Origin: Porphyridium purpureum
Lineage: Eukaryota > Rhodophyta > Bangiophyceae > Porphyridiales > Porphyridiaceae
Reading direction: 5' to 3'
Length of the DNA stretch: 64,000 bases
NCBI GenBank assembly: GCA_008690995.1
Contig: VRMN01000017.1
Location: 124,001-188,000, forward strand
Part shown: piece by piece, positions 8,930-18,202 of the stretch
How positions within the stretch are numbered: position 1 is the stretch's first letter
Layout: every line of letters starts with the position of its first letter
Position numbers and translations under genes: made by a program
The notes under the pieces: generated by a model
Database searches by the model: none
What the model was told of the DNA's origin: nothing
Seen by the model: the letters and a program-made list of their open reading frames with translations, nothing else

Positions 8930-10365
8930 ATGAAGGAGGAGCCCGGTGCAGCTGCGTCGGCGGCGGCGGCGGACGTACTGCCGGATGCGCATATGCAGTA
9001 TGAGGATGGGATGATTGGTGCGGGGGTCGGGTCGGCCGAGTCGGCAATGGCCGACGCCGAGGTGAACACGCATGTGGCGGCAATGCTGCACGATCACGAG
9101 CAGCTGCAGCGCGGCCGCGCGCATGCGCATGATCATGAGGATGAGCATGATATGCATGCGCTGCCCGGGATTGGCAGCGCAGAGGAGGCTGTGGCGGCGG
9201 CTGCGGCGGCTGCCGCCGCGGCCGACGCCGCAGAGAGGGCGGCTGCGGCTGCATCGCGCGCCCGCCCGCACAGCATGAGCACACGCGCGAGACACAAGCA
9301 CACCCTGCGCAGGCACGGGAGCGGCAAGAACTAGCGCAGCAGCAGCACGCAGCTCGTGCTCGCCACTCGGGGCCTCCAGTGTTCTCGGCGGAGCCGTCCG
9401 CGTCTCATCAGTCGAAGCGGCATGAACACACAGAGCAGGCGCGCAGTGGAAGCCCGCGAGCAGCAGAAGCGCTAAACACACTGATGACGCGAAGTGGCGC
9501 CTCTACTCGCGCGGCGAACGGTGACCCAGCCGGCAAGCCGGCAGGAACAAAGCGGAAGCGCGCATTCACGTACGATCATGCGCGCCACTCGGTGCGGCTT
9601 GGCTTGCGCGTCGGAAAAAGGGACAAGCAGTCGGGCGCGCCCATCAATGTGGTTTGCCTTTTCTGCGAGCATTTGGGCCGCGAGCTGACGCCCGTGGAAA
9701 TCGAGGACGAGGAGCGCGAGCGCCTGGATGCGAACGGCCCTGCGTCGAGCGGCGGGGAGGAGAAGCGGAAGGCAAAGCGGAGAAAAACGGGCGTCGAGTT
9801 CCTTGTGCGGAGCTTCTATGTGGGAAACGTCAAGAGACATCTGGAAAGATGGCACCGCACCGCATTCGCCGAGTACGAAAGGCTGTTCCGATCCGGGGGC
9901 GAGCGCGCGGTCGCCAGGTTCTTTGATCCTGCGCCTCCCGTGACAGTCGTGACGGGTTACGGTGAGGATGCAAATATGTTCAGCACGCACACCCCAAGTA
10001 TGCCTGTGGAAAGGTGCGAGCAGGCCGAGCGACCCGTGCATGCGCCAAAACCAGAGCACGAGCCGGTGCACTGTCACGCGCAGCAACCAGTCGGTGGAGG
10101 CGAGATGGAGCAGGAGTTTGAGTCACCTGGCAGTCATGAACCGGATGCGTACTCGACGGAATTCCAGAAACTGTGCGAGCGGGTGGGGGAGCAGGAGCTC
10201 TCATTTGAGCAGGTTGCCGAGCTCGTTGCCAAGGTGGCGGAGAAACCCGAGATCTATCCGCTTGTGCTCGCAAAGCTTCCGGAGCATGATGTGCGTGGGA
10301 CAGGCAGGACGAGCCTGAACACCTTTGTGTCTGCCTTGAGCTTTTTGAAGCACCATCTCGTGTAG
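8930..10365 (+). CDS. BED-type zinc-finger protein; reading frame appears broken near 9240-9262
   Basis: The ATG at 8930 follows a GA-rich leader and opens 134 codons that end at a TAG at 9332-9334. A second frame, open from before 9241 to 10365, continues with coding-like sequence (AQHEHTRETQAHPAQARERQ). The two probably belong to one protein whose frame changes inside an Ala/Arg-rich repeat, by an assembly indel or a very small intron. The second frame's first ATG is at 9484. Its centre has VVCLFCEHLG and, about 70 residues on, NVKRHLERWH, which is the C-x2-C...H-x4-H spacing of a BED finger. BED fingers bind DNA and occur in chromatin proteins and domesticated transposases. Basic stretches (KRKR, KRKAKRRKTG) suggest nuclear entry. 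No transposase domain is visible. The C-terminal 90 residues look helical and are unrecognised. Confidence 0.6.
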
Positions 10366-11470
10366 GTTGCTGTGGGCGTCCGGTGGCGGAGTGGCGAGGT
10401 GCTGAACGGCGAGGAAGCGCTGGACGCTCTCCCACTGCCCTGATAAAAATGTGTACATAGGCACGAAAGTGAGTAAAGTTAAATTTTTTTTATTTGGGTG
10501 TGGCTGAGCATGCAGCCAGGGAGTGCACTCGAGACCCACAGACAGGTCCTAACTCTTATCCTGGATTTGAAAGACCGTTACGCTTTGAGGCCTGAACTTT
10601 GACCGATAGAGCTTTAACGCCTGATCTCTGAGCCTTGAAAATTGAGCTCTGAGCTTTTATATGAAGTTGAGCGAATGCTTTTCGCATTGCGCTCCTCAGC
10701 GTGTCTGTGAATACCGAAAGCTTCGCATGCCCAGCCACATTTGCCAAACGCCTACCACGCAGCCATCACGACCACGCTCGACACGTGGCCCGCGCACGCC
10801 TACGCGTGCCCCACCACGCTCCCTCCCGATAAACCTTTTCTCCTCTACTCCCTCTTCCCCTGCCTCCGTCCCTCCGTGCCTCCGTACCTCCGTCTCCCCA
10901 CCCGTATTTATACCCGCTGCGCACAGCTCACACTCGCCCAAAACACCCCCACAGAAAATCGCCCATCGCGCCGAAAACCCGCGATGAAAATCATAAAACA
11001 GCGTGAATTTATGATACACGCCCGTTTCCAGCCGTGCCTTGTCACCTCCATCATCGCTGGCGTGGGGGGCGGGTGTCGAATTGGCAACAAGGATGACATC
11101 TGAATGCGAACGAGGATCGTCCCGAGCCATTTGCCGTTCGCAATCACACTTCGCACACTTGGTAATGCCTGATTCGCAGGTTGTCACTCACAATTCACTA
11201 TGTCCACGTGGTTGACGTTTTCTTCGCGGAAACGACGAGTGAATTGTGAAGATGACAGAGGAATGATACATGCCGGATAGGACGGATTGCGACAACCTGG
11301 TAATGGGAGATGGGAAAGGAATGGAGCATTGCATGCGATCCGTTGGGAATGCGGAAAATGCAATGCGGAATGGTGAGCCGGAGCCGGAGCCGGAGCGGGG
11401 AAGGGGAGAAAGAGAGAGAAAGAGAAAGAGGTGGTACGTGTTGATGAGAAGGGGGGGAACGGAGGGAGGT
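10366..11470. other. Intergenic region with no gene recognised
   Basis: About 1.1 kb without a convincing coding frame. It includes a T-rich run at 10479-10494, imperfect short repeats of a CTTTGA/CTGAGC type at 10565-10660, and a GA-rich run at about 11396-11432 that precedes the preferred ATG of the next gene. An ATG at 11270 is in frame with that gene and could extend it by 67 residues, but the extension is mostly Glu/Arg-rich translation of the GA tract. Confidence 0.5.
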
Positions 11471-14065
11471 ATGTCGGGGGAGAAGGAGGAGGACGATGCA
11501 CGGGACGCCGGGGAGATGTCGACAGACAGGCGCGGCGCGGGATCGGGCATGGAGTATGTGCGCCGGCGGAGCTCGTCGCACACGTCCAAGGCGTCCGTGA
11601 CGAGCCCGCGCATCAAGGCGCAGCAAGGTAGTGGGCTCACGCAGGCGTCCGCGCACGCGGCGGCGAGTCGAAAGGTGTCGCAGAGGGTGTCCCTGGATGC
11701 CGCGCAGGCGGGCTTGCTGCTCGCGAGCTTTAGCTGCGCGGTGGAGCGCAAGGTGCTGCATCATGGCAAGCTGCACGTGTTTGAGCGCGTGCTCGTGCAT
11801 GAGTCGCATGTGTTCGGCAAGACAAAGCTCTACATTCCGCGTGATCAAGTCGCGACGGTCGCGAAGAAAAAAGTGAACCGGCTGCGCATTGTCACAGTGG
11901 ACGGCACAAAGCACACATTCGCGTCCTTTGCGAGCCGCCAAAAGTGCTACGACCTCATTACGGGCGTCGTGACTTCCCAGTCGGGCGCGCTGTCGGACGA
12001 GCCGTCTGAAACCGAGTCGGTCCCACTGTCTGATACGCGATCAGTGCCTGTGTCGCTGCAGGCGGATGATGACCGCGGTGGCGCGCTTCCTCAGGCGGTC
12101 CTGTCCGCGTCTGCAAGCAGCGAGGACGTGCTGGAGCAACAGGACCGCGAGCCGGAGCCGGCGGTTCGGAAACTTACAAAGTCATCCAATCCAAGGCAGT
12201 CGTCCTCGGCGGCGAAAGAAGATGCGCTCGAGCCAAGTACTCCCCCTGCAGCGGCGCGCAAGGCCGGAAACCAAGATCTCGACGCCCAGTCGGTGGCGTC
12301 TGCGGTACCTGCGGACGGTGATGCTCCCAGTAAGGATTCTTTACCTTCACCAGTGTCTGGGCCCGCGTCGCCGCCTCCTGCCCCTGTGGATCCGGAGGCA
12401 TCGCTGCTTTGGCAACAGCCGGACGACGCGCTGGACTTGAATGCGCACGAGTGCTCTGAACAGAAGGAGTTTTGTGCAAAGACAACGCTGCCTTGCTCAG
12501 TCAAAGTGGCCGCGCATCATTTATTTTTGGACGACGCCTGTGGGGCCAGCTTCCTCAAGGACTACCACTTGACGAGCGGCGACCGCGAGCCAATCAGCGT
12601 GGAGGCATGGACCCGTGAGACGGCCCCGGCAAGCGTGGAGGCAAAGCAGTGGTACAAACGCAAGGTGCAGTTTACTCACCCGCTTTCGTACAAGATTGGG
12701 CCTTCGCAGACCGTGACGGCCGAGGCGCACACGCTGTGCTTTTTGAGCAATGGTGGCGTCCGGTTGGAAGCCGAGGGACACAATCTGGACGTGCCGTACT
12801 CGGACTCGTTCCGCGTGGAGTCCACTTTTGAACTTACGCCGCTCTCCGAGTCATCAGCCGAGCTCAACTGCTATGTGGCCACGCGCTTCGTGGGGAAAAA
12901 GCCTATGGTCGCCAAAATGATTGAAAAGGGCACGCTCGATGACTGCGGGCCGGCGTACAAGATTTTTTGTAATACAGCTGCCAATCACGTTGCACAGGCA
13001 ATGGAGCGCTTGTACCCGCCTTCTAAAGAGGCGGACGCCGTTTCGCTATCTACAGTAACTTCGGCTCCCGACGAACCGCAGGAGCCGGAGAATGACGACG
13101 ATCTGCCAGACCCAGAAGCGGGTCTCGTATGGGCTGATAAGGAGCGCGACGTGTTTGACAAGGTGCACGGTGAGTTGTATGACTCGAAAACGGAGTGCGC
13201 AAAGGTTGAAATCCCTCGCTCGGTCAGGGTGGTGTACAACGCACTCATGCTCGACGGCCGTGGTGGCGAATTTTTGATCAAGTACCACACGGTGAATGGC
13301 GATAAGGAGCCCATGTCGGTCGGCGAGTGGGGAAAGTCGGCAGATGGCGCCTGGAAAACGCGAGAGGTGCGCTTTGTGCACCCAATTGCCTATAAGATTG
13401 GCCCAAGCCAGACGGTGACCGTAGAGACGCAGTTCCTGAGCTTCACCTCGGCGCAAGGTGGCTTCATACTCGAAGCCGAGGGGCACAACCTGGACGTGCC
13501 CTACTCAGATCAATTCCGTGCCGAGTCGACATTTGAATTCACGCCCGTGGCAGGCGGCGAAAGGACGCTGCTGACTGCGTATGCCACAACGCGTTTCATT
13601 GGGAAGAAGCCCATGGTAGCCAAGATTATTGAAAAGGGCACTGTGGACGACTGCGGGCCTGCGTACAAAAAGTTCTGTGATGTCGCGGTCAAGGAGGTCG
13701 AGTCGTTCTACGAGACGCTGCCAGGCGTATCGGAGAGAAAAGCTCGCGCTCAACGGCGCGCACAGAAACGCGCCGCCACTGCGGCCGCCACTGCGGCCGC
13801 CACTGCGGGCGGTGTGACAAGAAAGTCTACCGGACGAACAAACAAGTCGCTCACGGTTCCGCAGCGCTCTGCTGTGGTCAAATTACATTCCAACGTGGTT
13901 GCCAAGGCGCCGTTCGAAGTGTTTGGATTGGACGGCAACTTTGTGATGGAGGCCGTGCTGCTTGTGCTGCTGTTCCTGATTTTCGCGATGCTGTTCTTCA
14001 TGTTCATTACGCTGGTGTCGATGAAACTCGACGTGGCGTCCATTTCGAGTGTGGGGGCGCGGTAG
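11471..14065 (+). CDS. GRAM-VASt protein with two VASt domains and a C-terminal membrane anchor (Lam/Aster-type sterol transfer)
   Basis: 864 residues from the ATG at 11471. A GRAM domain lies at about 82-166 (AGLLLASFSC, then HGKLHVFERVLVHESHVFG and a DGTKHTFASF strand). Two related VASt domains follow, at about 333-513 and 565-735. Both carry the block KIGPSQTVT and the strings AEGHNLDVPYSD and GKKPMVAK, so one is a duplicate of the other. A single hydrophobic helix lies near the end (about 838-860: VMEAVLLVLLFLIFAMLFF), followed by a short tail. Yeast Lam and animal Aster proteins of this layout are ER-anchored and move sterols at contact sites; Lam2 and Lam4 also have two VASt domains. 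A Ser/Pro-rich linker joins GRAM to the first VASt, and a 12-bp coding repeat (about 13772-13808, AATA-type residues) precedes the tail. Confidence 0.88.
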   Translation: MSGEKEEDDARDAGEMSTDRRGAGSGMEYVRRRSSSHTSKASVTSPRIKAQQGSGLTQASAHAAASRKVSQRVSLDAAQAGLLLASFSCAVERKVLHHGKLHVFERVLVHESHVFGKTKLYIPRDQVATVAKKKVNRLRIVTVDGTKHTFASFASRQKCYDLITGVVTSQSGALSDEPSETESVPLSDTRSVPVSLQADDDRGGALPQAVLSASASSEDVLEQQDREPEPAVRKLTKSSNPRQSSSAAKEDALEPSTPPAAARKAGNQDLDAQSVASAVPADGDAPSKDSLPSPVSGPASPPPAPVDPEASLLWQQPDDALDLNAHECSEQKEFCAKTTLPCSVKVAAHHLFLDDACGASFLKDYHLTSGDREPISVEAWTRETAPASVEAKQWYKRKVQFTHPLSYKIGPSQTVTAEAHTLCFLSNGGVRLEAEGHNLDVPYSDSFRVESTFELTPLSESSAELNCYVATRFVGKKPMVAKMIEKGTLDDCGPAYKIFCNTAANHVAQAMERLYPPSKEADAVSLSTVTSAPDEPQEPENDDDLPDPEAGLVWADKERDVFDKVHGELYDSKTECAKVEIPRSVRVVYNALMLDGRGGEFLIKYHTVNGDKEPMSVGEWGKSADGAWKTREVRFVHPIAYKIGPSQTVTVETQFLSFTSAQGGFILEAEGHNLDVPYSDQFRAESTFEFTPVAGGERTLLTAYATTRFIGKKPMVAKIIEKGTVDDCGPAYKKFCDVAVKEVESFYETLPGVSERKARAQRRAQKRAATAAATAAATAGGVTRKSTGRTNKSLTVPQRSAVVKLHSNVVAKAPFEVFGLDGNFVMEAVLLVLLFLIFAMLFFMFITLVSMKLDVASISSVGAR

Positions 14066-14334
14066 GGCGTGCGACGCGAAACGCAATGGCTCAAGGACAG
14101 GGCACCTGTGCAGTGTACACTCCATCCAACCAGCGCTGTACCTCAGGCGCTCCGTGAACATTAAAATAATAATTGTTAAATAATTGATTGGTAAGAGTAC
14201 AGTGTGTACAGTGTGTTTGTGTCTTGGAGCGATTCGCACGGGGTTTGAGCGCTTTGCAAAGGAGCAGGAAGCGACGAGCCGAGTCGGAACCGGATCGCAT
14301 GCGCGGGCTGCAGCAGCCTGCGACGAGAGAGGAA
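14066..14334. promoter_or_regulatory. Promoter region of the ribophorin II gene
   Basis: This short gap holds an AT-rich segment (14158-14190) followed by two GTACAGT motifs, 14197-14203 and 14206-14212, separated by two bases. The start codon candidates are 87 and 123 nt further on. Confidence 0.5.
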
Positions 14335-15297
14335 ATGGGTCGGCCCGCGCGCGCGGCAAGCGCCCTCGCCGCGCTTCTGTGCATTGCGGCTGTCGCAGCA
14401 CTGCAGGTAGCTGGAGACACCCTGCGGCTTGCGGAGATCAGCGTCGATGTGCTCAGGGCGGGCAGTGCTCCCGTCAGCTACGGATCGGAGCAAGCCGCAA
14501 ACGGCGCGGCGGTGCCAAATCAAGAACCGCTGGTGCTGCGTGTTGTGAGCGTGGATGAAAAGTCCACCGTGGAGATCCGCGTCGACGCCAGTCGGGACGG
14601 AACGAGCTTTGCGCCGCAGCAGGCATTTCTGCGCGTGTCAGACCTGAATCAGTCGGATCATCTAGTGGTCTTGCCCGCGCGATCGGAGAAGAAGACAAAG
14701 CTCAGCTTTGCGGTGTCCCCGGGGAAGCAGCCGACGACCAGCAGCGGAGGCGCCGCCGCGCCGTACTGGAAACACCAGCACGTTTATTCGTTCGAGCTCT
14801 TACTTGGCGACACCAGCACGGAGAACGCCATTGTGTATCAAGTCATCTCTGCGCTGCGCGTCGACTTTAGAAAGCCGCCGCCGCCGCTTCCTACTCCGGG
14901 CGTGTTCGATTTTGACATGAGCGTCAAGAAGGAGCCGCAACCTGAGTTTCGCTGGGAGCTGCCTGCGCCGCGCAGCTCGCCGCCAATGGCGATCATTGCC
15001 GTCTTCACAGTGCTGGCCGTGCTCCCAATGCTTGGGTTTGTGGGCGCATCTGCCAGCGTGCTGGGCTGCTTCCCACTGGCGATCCCGAAATCCGGCCCGG
15101 CGCTGGCAGCGTTCGCAGTCTTCTTTGCGTGCCTGACCGTCATAGCTGGGATCCTGTTCATGTTCTGGCTTCGTTGGAACATCCTTACCACTTGGAAAGT
15201 GTTGGCCGTCGCACTCATCCCGACCGTTATCTCCGGACAGAAAGTGCTGTACGAGGTCAACATGAGGAAGATCCACAACGCGCGCATGTCAAAGTAG
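14335..15297 (+). CDS. RPN2: Ribophorin II / Swp1, oligosaccharyltransferase subunit
   Basis: 320 residues from the ATG at 14335; a nearby in-frame ATG at 14299 adds 12. The chosen start gives an ER signal peptide, with an Arg-containing head then ALAALLCIAAVAALQVAG. The lumenal part is beta-rich and about 200 residues long. A PPPPLPTPGVFDF linker leads to three hydrophobic segments near the C-terminus (MAIIAVFTVLAVLPMLGF; ALAAFAVFFACLTVIAGILF; VLAVALIPTVISG) and a cytosolic KIHNARMSK tail, the layout of RPN2/Swp1. The subunit belongs to the complex that transfers the N-glycan to nascent chains. The length is close to yeast Swp1 (286) and about half that of animal ribophorin II. An AATAAA begins right after the stop codon (15298-15303). 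Confidence 0.85.
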   Translation: MGRPARAASALAALLCIAAVAALQVAGDTLRLAEISVDVLRAGSAPVSYGSEQAANGAAVPNQEPLVLRVVSVDEKSTVEIRVDASRDGTSFAPQQAFLRVSDLNQSDHLVVLPARSEKKTKLSFAVSPGKQPTTSSGGAAAPYWKHQHVYSFELLLGDTSTENAIVYQVISALRVDFRKPPPPLPTPGVFDFDMSVKKEPQPEFRWELPAPRSSPPMAIIAVFTVLAVLPMLGFVGASASVLGCFPLAIPKSGPALAAFAVFFACLTVIAGILFMFWLRWNILTTWKVLAVALIPTVISGQKVLYEVNMRKIHNARMSK

Positions 15298-15706
15298 AAT
15301 AAACCATCCTGGCGGCTCCATGGAGCCTAGCCGAGGCCCAAGGCCAGTGCCCTGATTCTTCAGTGCGCACAGCCAGCGTGAAAAGCACGATTACTCGCGC
15401 CCATCGATGCGCTTTCCACAATTTGTTGGTGACTGCGAGCTGGGGAAGGTTGGCACACGTATCAAGTGCCTGACGATCTCGTCGAGGGGAAAGGCACAAC
15501 CGGAATCGTGCAGGGTGGGCAAAGCACCGACCCGCAGGGTGGCGCGGGGAGCCTTTCTTGGAGACGAGGAGTCCGATTTGTCCACGTTTGGCTTGAGCCG
15601 CGGGCGCGAGGTGCGCGGGTGTGGTGTCGAGCGTGCGGGAACGATAAACTGTGTGCCTCGTGCGAGCGTTGCGCGGTGTCGCCAGTCTGCACACAGGCAT
15701 TCCATC
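15298..15706. other. Intergenic region upstream of bL27m
   Basis: 409 bp with no separate gene. An ATG at 15407 is in frame with bL27m and would add 100 residues, but that stretch is not presequence-like at its start. I see no clear promoter motif apart from moderate purine content. Confidence 0.4.
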
Positions 15707-16595
15707 ATGTTGGGAGCCTTGCAGCGTATGATGGGTTGCGCGATGCGGGTGCATGGCGCACCGTCGAATGCTTTGCGGGGTTCAGCGCAAGCGGTCGGCA
15801 CGAGCTGGGGGGTCGGCATGCTTTCGCCCATGCGCGAGACGATGCCGCGGGCAGGATCTCTGGGCGCCGGCATGTGGGTTCGTTGGGCGTCCAAAAAGGC
15901 GAAAGGTTCAAGTAAGAACGGCAGGAAGACGGCCGGGAAGCGACTGGGCTTCAAAAAGTCGGACGGGGAAGTGGTGTACCCTGGCCAAATTCTCGTGCGG
16001 CAACTGGGTAGCAACGTGCTTCCGTCGTTGGGTACCGCGCGAGCGCGGAATCATTCGCTGTTTGCGCTGGAGAAGGGCCACTTGAGAATCGTCAAGTACA
16101 ACGGCCCTGTTCGGAAATTTAAGGGCAGGGTGTTTTGTCAAGTCGAGCCGACCCTCAAGGACAGGATTGACCGCGCGAGCGCGGAATCATTCGCTGTTTG
16201 CGCTGGAGAAGGGCCACTTGAGAATCGTCAAGTACAACGGCCCTGTTCGGAAATTTAAGGGCAGGGTGTTTTGTCAAGTCGAGCCGACCCTCAAGGACAG
16301 GATTGAGCAGGGCATTGCCGATACACCTGCGCAGAGGTGGCCGTTTACTGCTGGTAGTAAGGCGCTTGAAAAAGGGATGCGCGTCCGGATTAAGGCCAAG
16401 CCGCTTGATCAGGTGGACCGCTTTACGCTCATGGCGCAAGCCGGCTCACTCGAAGAGGCGTTGTCTTATCGATCTGGACGCAAGCGACGCCGTCCTATGA
16501 ATCAATTTATGGCGCCGGAGCTCATCCGGCAGTTGGAAGCAAAGATCCCACCCATGCCTGTACAAGCGGTAAACCCGCCGGCGCCGGTGTCCTAG
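15707..16595 (+). CDS. MRPL27: Mitochondrial ribosomal protein bL27, interrupted by an exact internal tandem duplication
   Basis: The ATG at 15707 opens a mitochondrial-style presequence (MLGALQRMMGCAMRVHG, Arg-rich, no acids). The bL27 core follows: ASKKAKGSSKNGRKTAGKRL, then VYPGQILVRQLGSNVLPS, and HSLFALEKGHLRIVKYNG. Bacterial bL27 has the same KKAGGSTKNGRDS...GKRLG and ILVRQRGT blocks. The protein is part of the large mitoribosomal subunit near the peptidyl-transferase centre. The tail of about 100 residues beyond the core (KPLDQVDRFTLMAQ, then SGRKRRRPMNQF) resembles the longer fungal and mitochondrial forms. The segment 16035-16170 is repeated exactly at 16171-16306. Because 136 is not a multiple of three, the upstream frame stops at 16256-16258 while the downstream part is in another frame. 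Counting one copy, the frame is continuous at about 250 residues. Confidence 0.88.
16035..16306. repeat. Exact 136-bp tandem duplication inside bL27m
   Basis: The units 16035-16170 and 16171-16306 read the same base for base by eye. The unit starts CCGCGCGAGCG and ends GACAGGATTGA. It duplicates the part coding for RARNHSLFALEK through LKDRI. Perfect identity in coding sequence suggests either a very recent duplication or an assembly join error. Confidence 0.9.
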
Positions 16596-16775
16596 AAGTC
16601 CCGCATGAGTGTTCCGTGCGGTTCTGCAGCTGCTTATAAAACTGGAGCCTCAATAACTGACAAATTTCCGCGGAACTCTCACCTTGATACTCCCGCTCTG
16701 AGATGATATGTGCCGAGTAAATCGCAAACACTGATGTATTTAATTGGGTGATGACAAGCGAGCGACCCCGCGAGC

Positions 16776-17372
16776 CTACTTCTTGGCGGGCTTGGCGGGC
16801 TTGGCCGGCGCGGCGGCAGCGGCCGCCGCACCCGCCTCGTCCTTCCTGGTTGACCTGCGCTCGCGCGTGACCTTGTTCTTGAGGCGGCGCGCCTCGTACT
16901 GCGCGAGCAGGTTTTCTTCGCGCGACTTCTCGAGCTTGGCTTCGTGGATATGCTCCATGAGCACGCGCTTGTTCTTGAAGACGTTACCCTTGCTTCGGTT
17001 GTACAATTCGTGATACATATGGCGATCGATCTTTTTCTGCGCGCGGTACTTTCGGAGCATGTTCCTGAGCACGCGCATTCTCCTCATCCACTGCACCTTG
17101 ACCGGCATACGCGCGTCGGCCGTTCCCTTGCGCTTTCCGTGTCCCATGTGGCGGCCCTTTCTCTTCGCGGCGTCATTCAGGCGCACGCGCGCGCGCGAGT
17201 GCACGACGGGGGGCTTTGCAAACACGTACCCGTCCTTGACGAGCCGCCGGATGTTGGCGCGGCTGTTGGCCATCGAGATGTCGCCCACCTCGTTGGGGTC
17301 CAGCCACACCTTGCGCTTGCCGCATCCCAGCACGGACGCCGCAAGCCTCTTCTGCAGCTTGAGCGACACCAT
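16776..17372 (-). CDS. RPL19: Cytosolic 60S ribosomal protein eL19
   Basis: 198 residues from the ATG at 17372 ([20 protein letters not shown]), the usual eL19 start; an ATG five codons upstream is ignored. The family blocks follow: [18 protein letters not shown], then [28 protein letters not shown] and the long basic helix around [13 protein letters not shown]. The C-terminal tail is Ala/Pro/Lys-rich. eL19 lies at the base of the 60S subunit and forms an intersubunit bridge to 18S rRNA. The length is normal for the family. It is one uninterrupted frame, whereas eL19 genes in many other eukaryotes have introns. Confidence 0.97.
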   Translation of the reverse strand: MVSLKLQKRLAASVLGCGKRKVWLDPNEVGDISMANSRANIRRLVKDGYVFAKPPVVHSRARVRLNDAAKRKGRHMGHGKRKGTADARMPVKVQWMRRMRVLRNMLRKYRAQKKIDRHMYHELYNRSKGNVFKNKRVLMEHIHEAKLEKSREENLLAQYEARRLKNKVTRERRSTRKDEAGAAAAAAAPAKPAKPAKK

Positions 17373-18202
17373 CTTTCCCCCGCGCACCCTTCACACCCCC
17401 CTCTCTCACCCCACACCGTCTACCTCTCCCTCTTCGTTCACTACTCCCTCTTCCTCCCCCAACCTTGTCCCAACCACTTACCCTTCTTCCCCTCTACTTC
17501 AACCGCCCCAGCGCGTTCATATCAATCCAGCCCACTTTACTATAAACAACCGCTTACCCCTGTGCTCCACCCCGGCACCGCCGACGCCGACCGCCACACA
17601 CGCGCACTGTACCCACAACTCCCGTACCTATCCAATCGACCCAAATCTGGCGGGATCTCCATATCGACGTCCCACTGTACCGCACACGCGCCTGTTCCAT
17701 GCCAACGCGACACCGAATACGCATTGCATCGCCATCTGCGCGCTGCCCCACGGAACCCTGTACCTAACTGCGCGCGCACAGGCGTAGTTACATCGAGGGT
17801 CGAGCGCGCGCCACCCCTCCCAACACGCGCTCCGCGTTCATAGCAAACGCCTGCATGCAAACTAAACGCTGAACCATATAAAATGACTTCGGTACAGTGT
17901 ACTATACTTCACTTGTTGCAGGTACCAAGTTAAACACCAAACTTTTTTACCTTTTATTTTTCTTCTGACTGAGACCGTCACGCAACCCGCTCCCCATTTT
18001 ATACCCTTCACAAGACTCCAAGTCTATCACATTTGGTGTTCCGTGGGTGTTCAGTGAGTGTTCAGTGGGTGTTCTGTGGGTGTTCCGTGGGAAGGGAAAA
18101 CGGTGGCAAGGAGGGAAGGAGGGAGATAGTGGGTGGCGAGAATGGAGAGGTGATGGGGAAGCAGAGAGGGGGAGAGAGAAGGAGGGAGAGGGAAGGTGTG
18201 GG
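17373..18202. promoter_or_regulatory. Divergent intergenic region between eL19 and the CBM20 coiled-coil gene
   Basis: No gene seen. It contains ACTGTAC at 17606-17612 and 17674-17680 and GTACAGT at 17892-17898. An imperfect tandem repeat of a GTGTTCxGTGGG unit lies at about 18036-18092. A GA-rich tract at about 18095-18200 runs up to the rightward ATG. The frame of the rightward gene stays open back to a GTG at 18047, but the first ATG is at 18203. Confidence 0.5.

Noticed and set aside
10381-10445. tRNA-like string GGTGGCGGAGTGG...
   Set aside because: It resembles the start of a class II tRNA, but I find no TTCGA box or matching acceptor stem.
18047-18202. Upstream extension of the CBM20 protein
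   Set aside because: It starts at GTG and translates a GA-rich leader; the first ATG is 18203.
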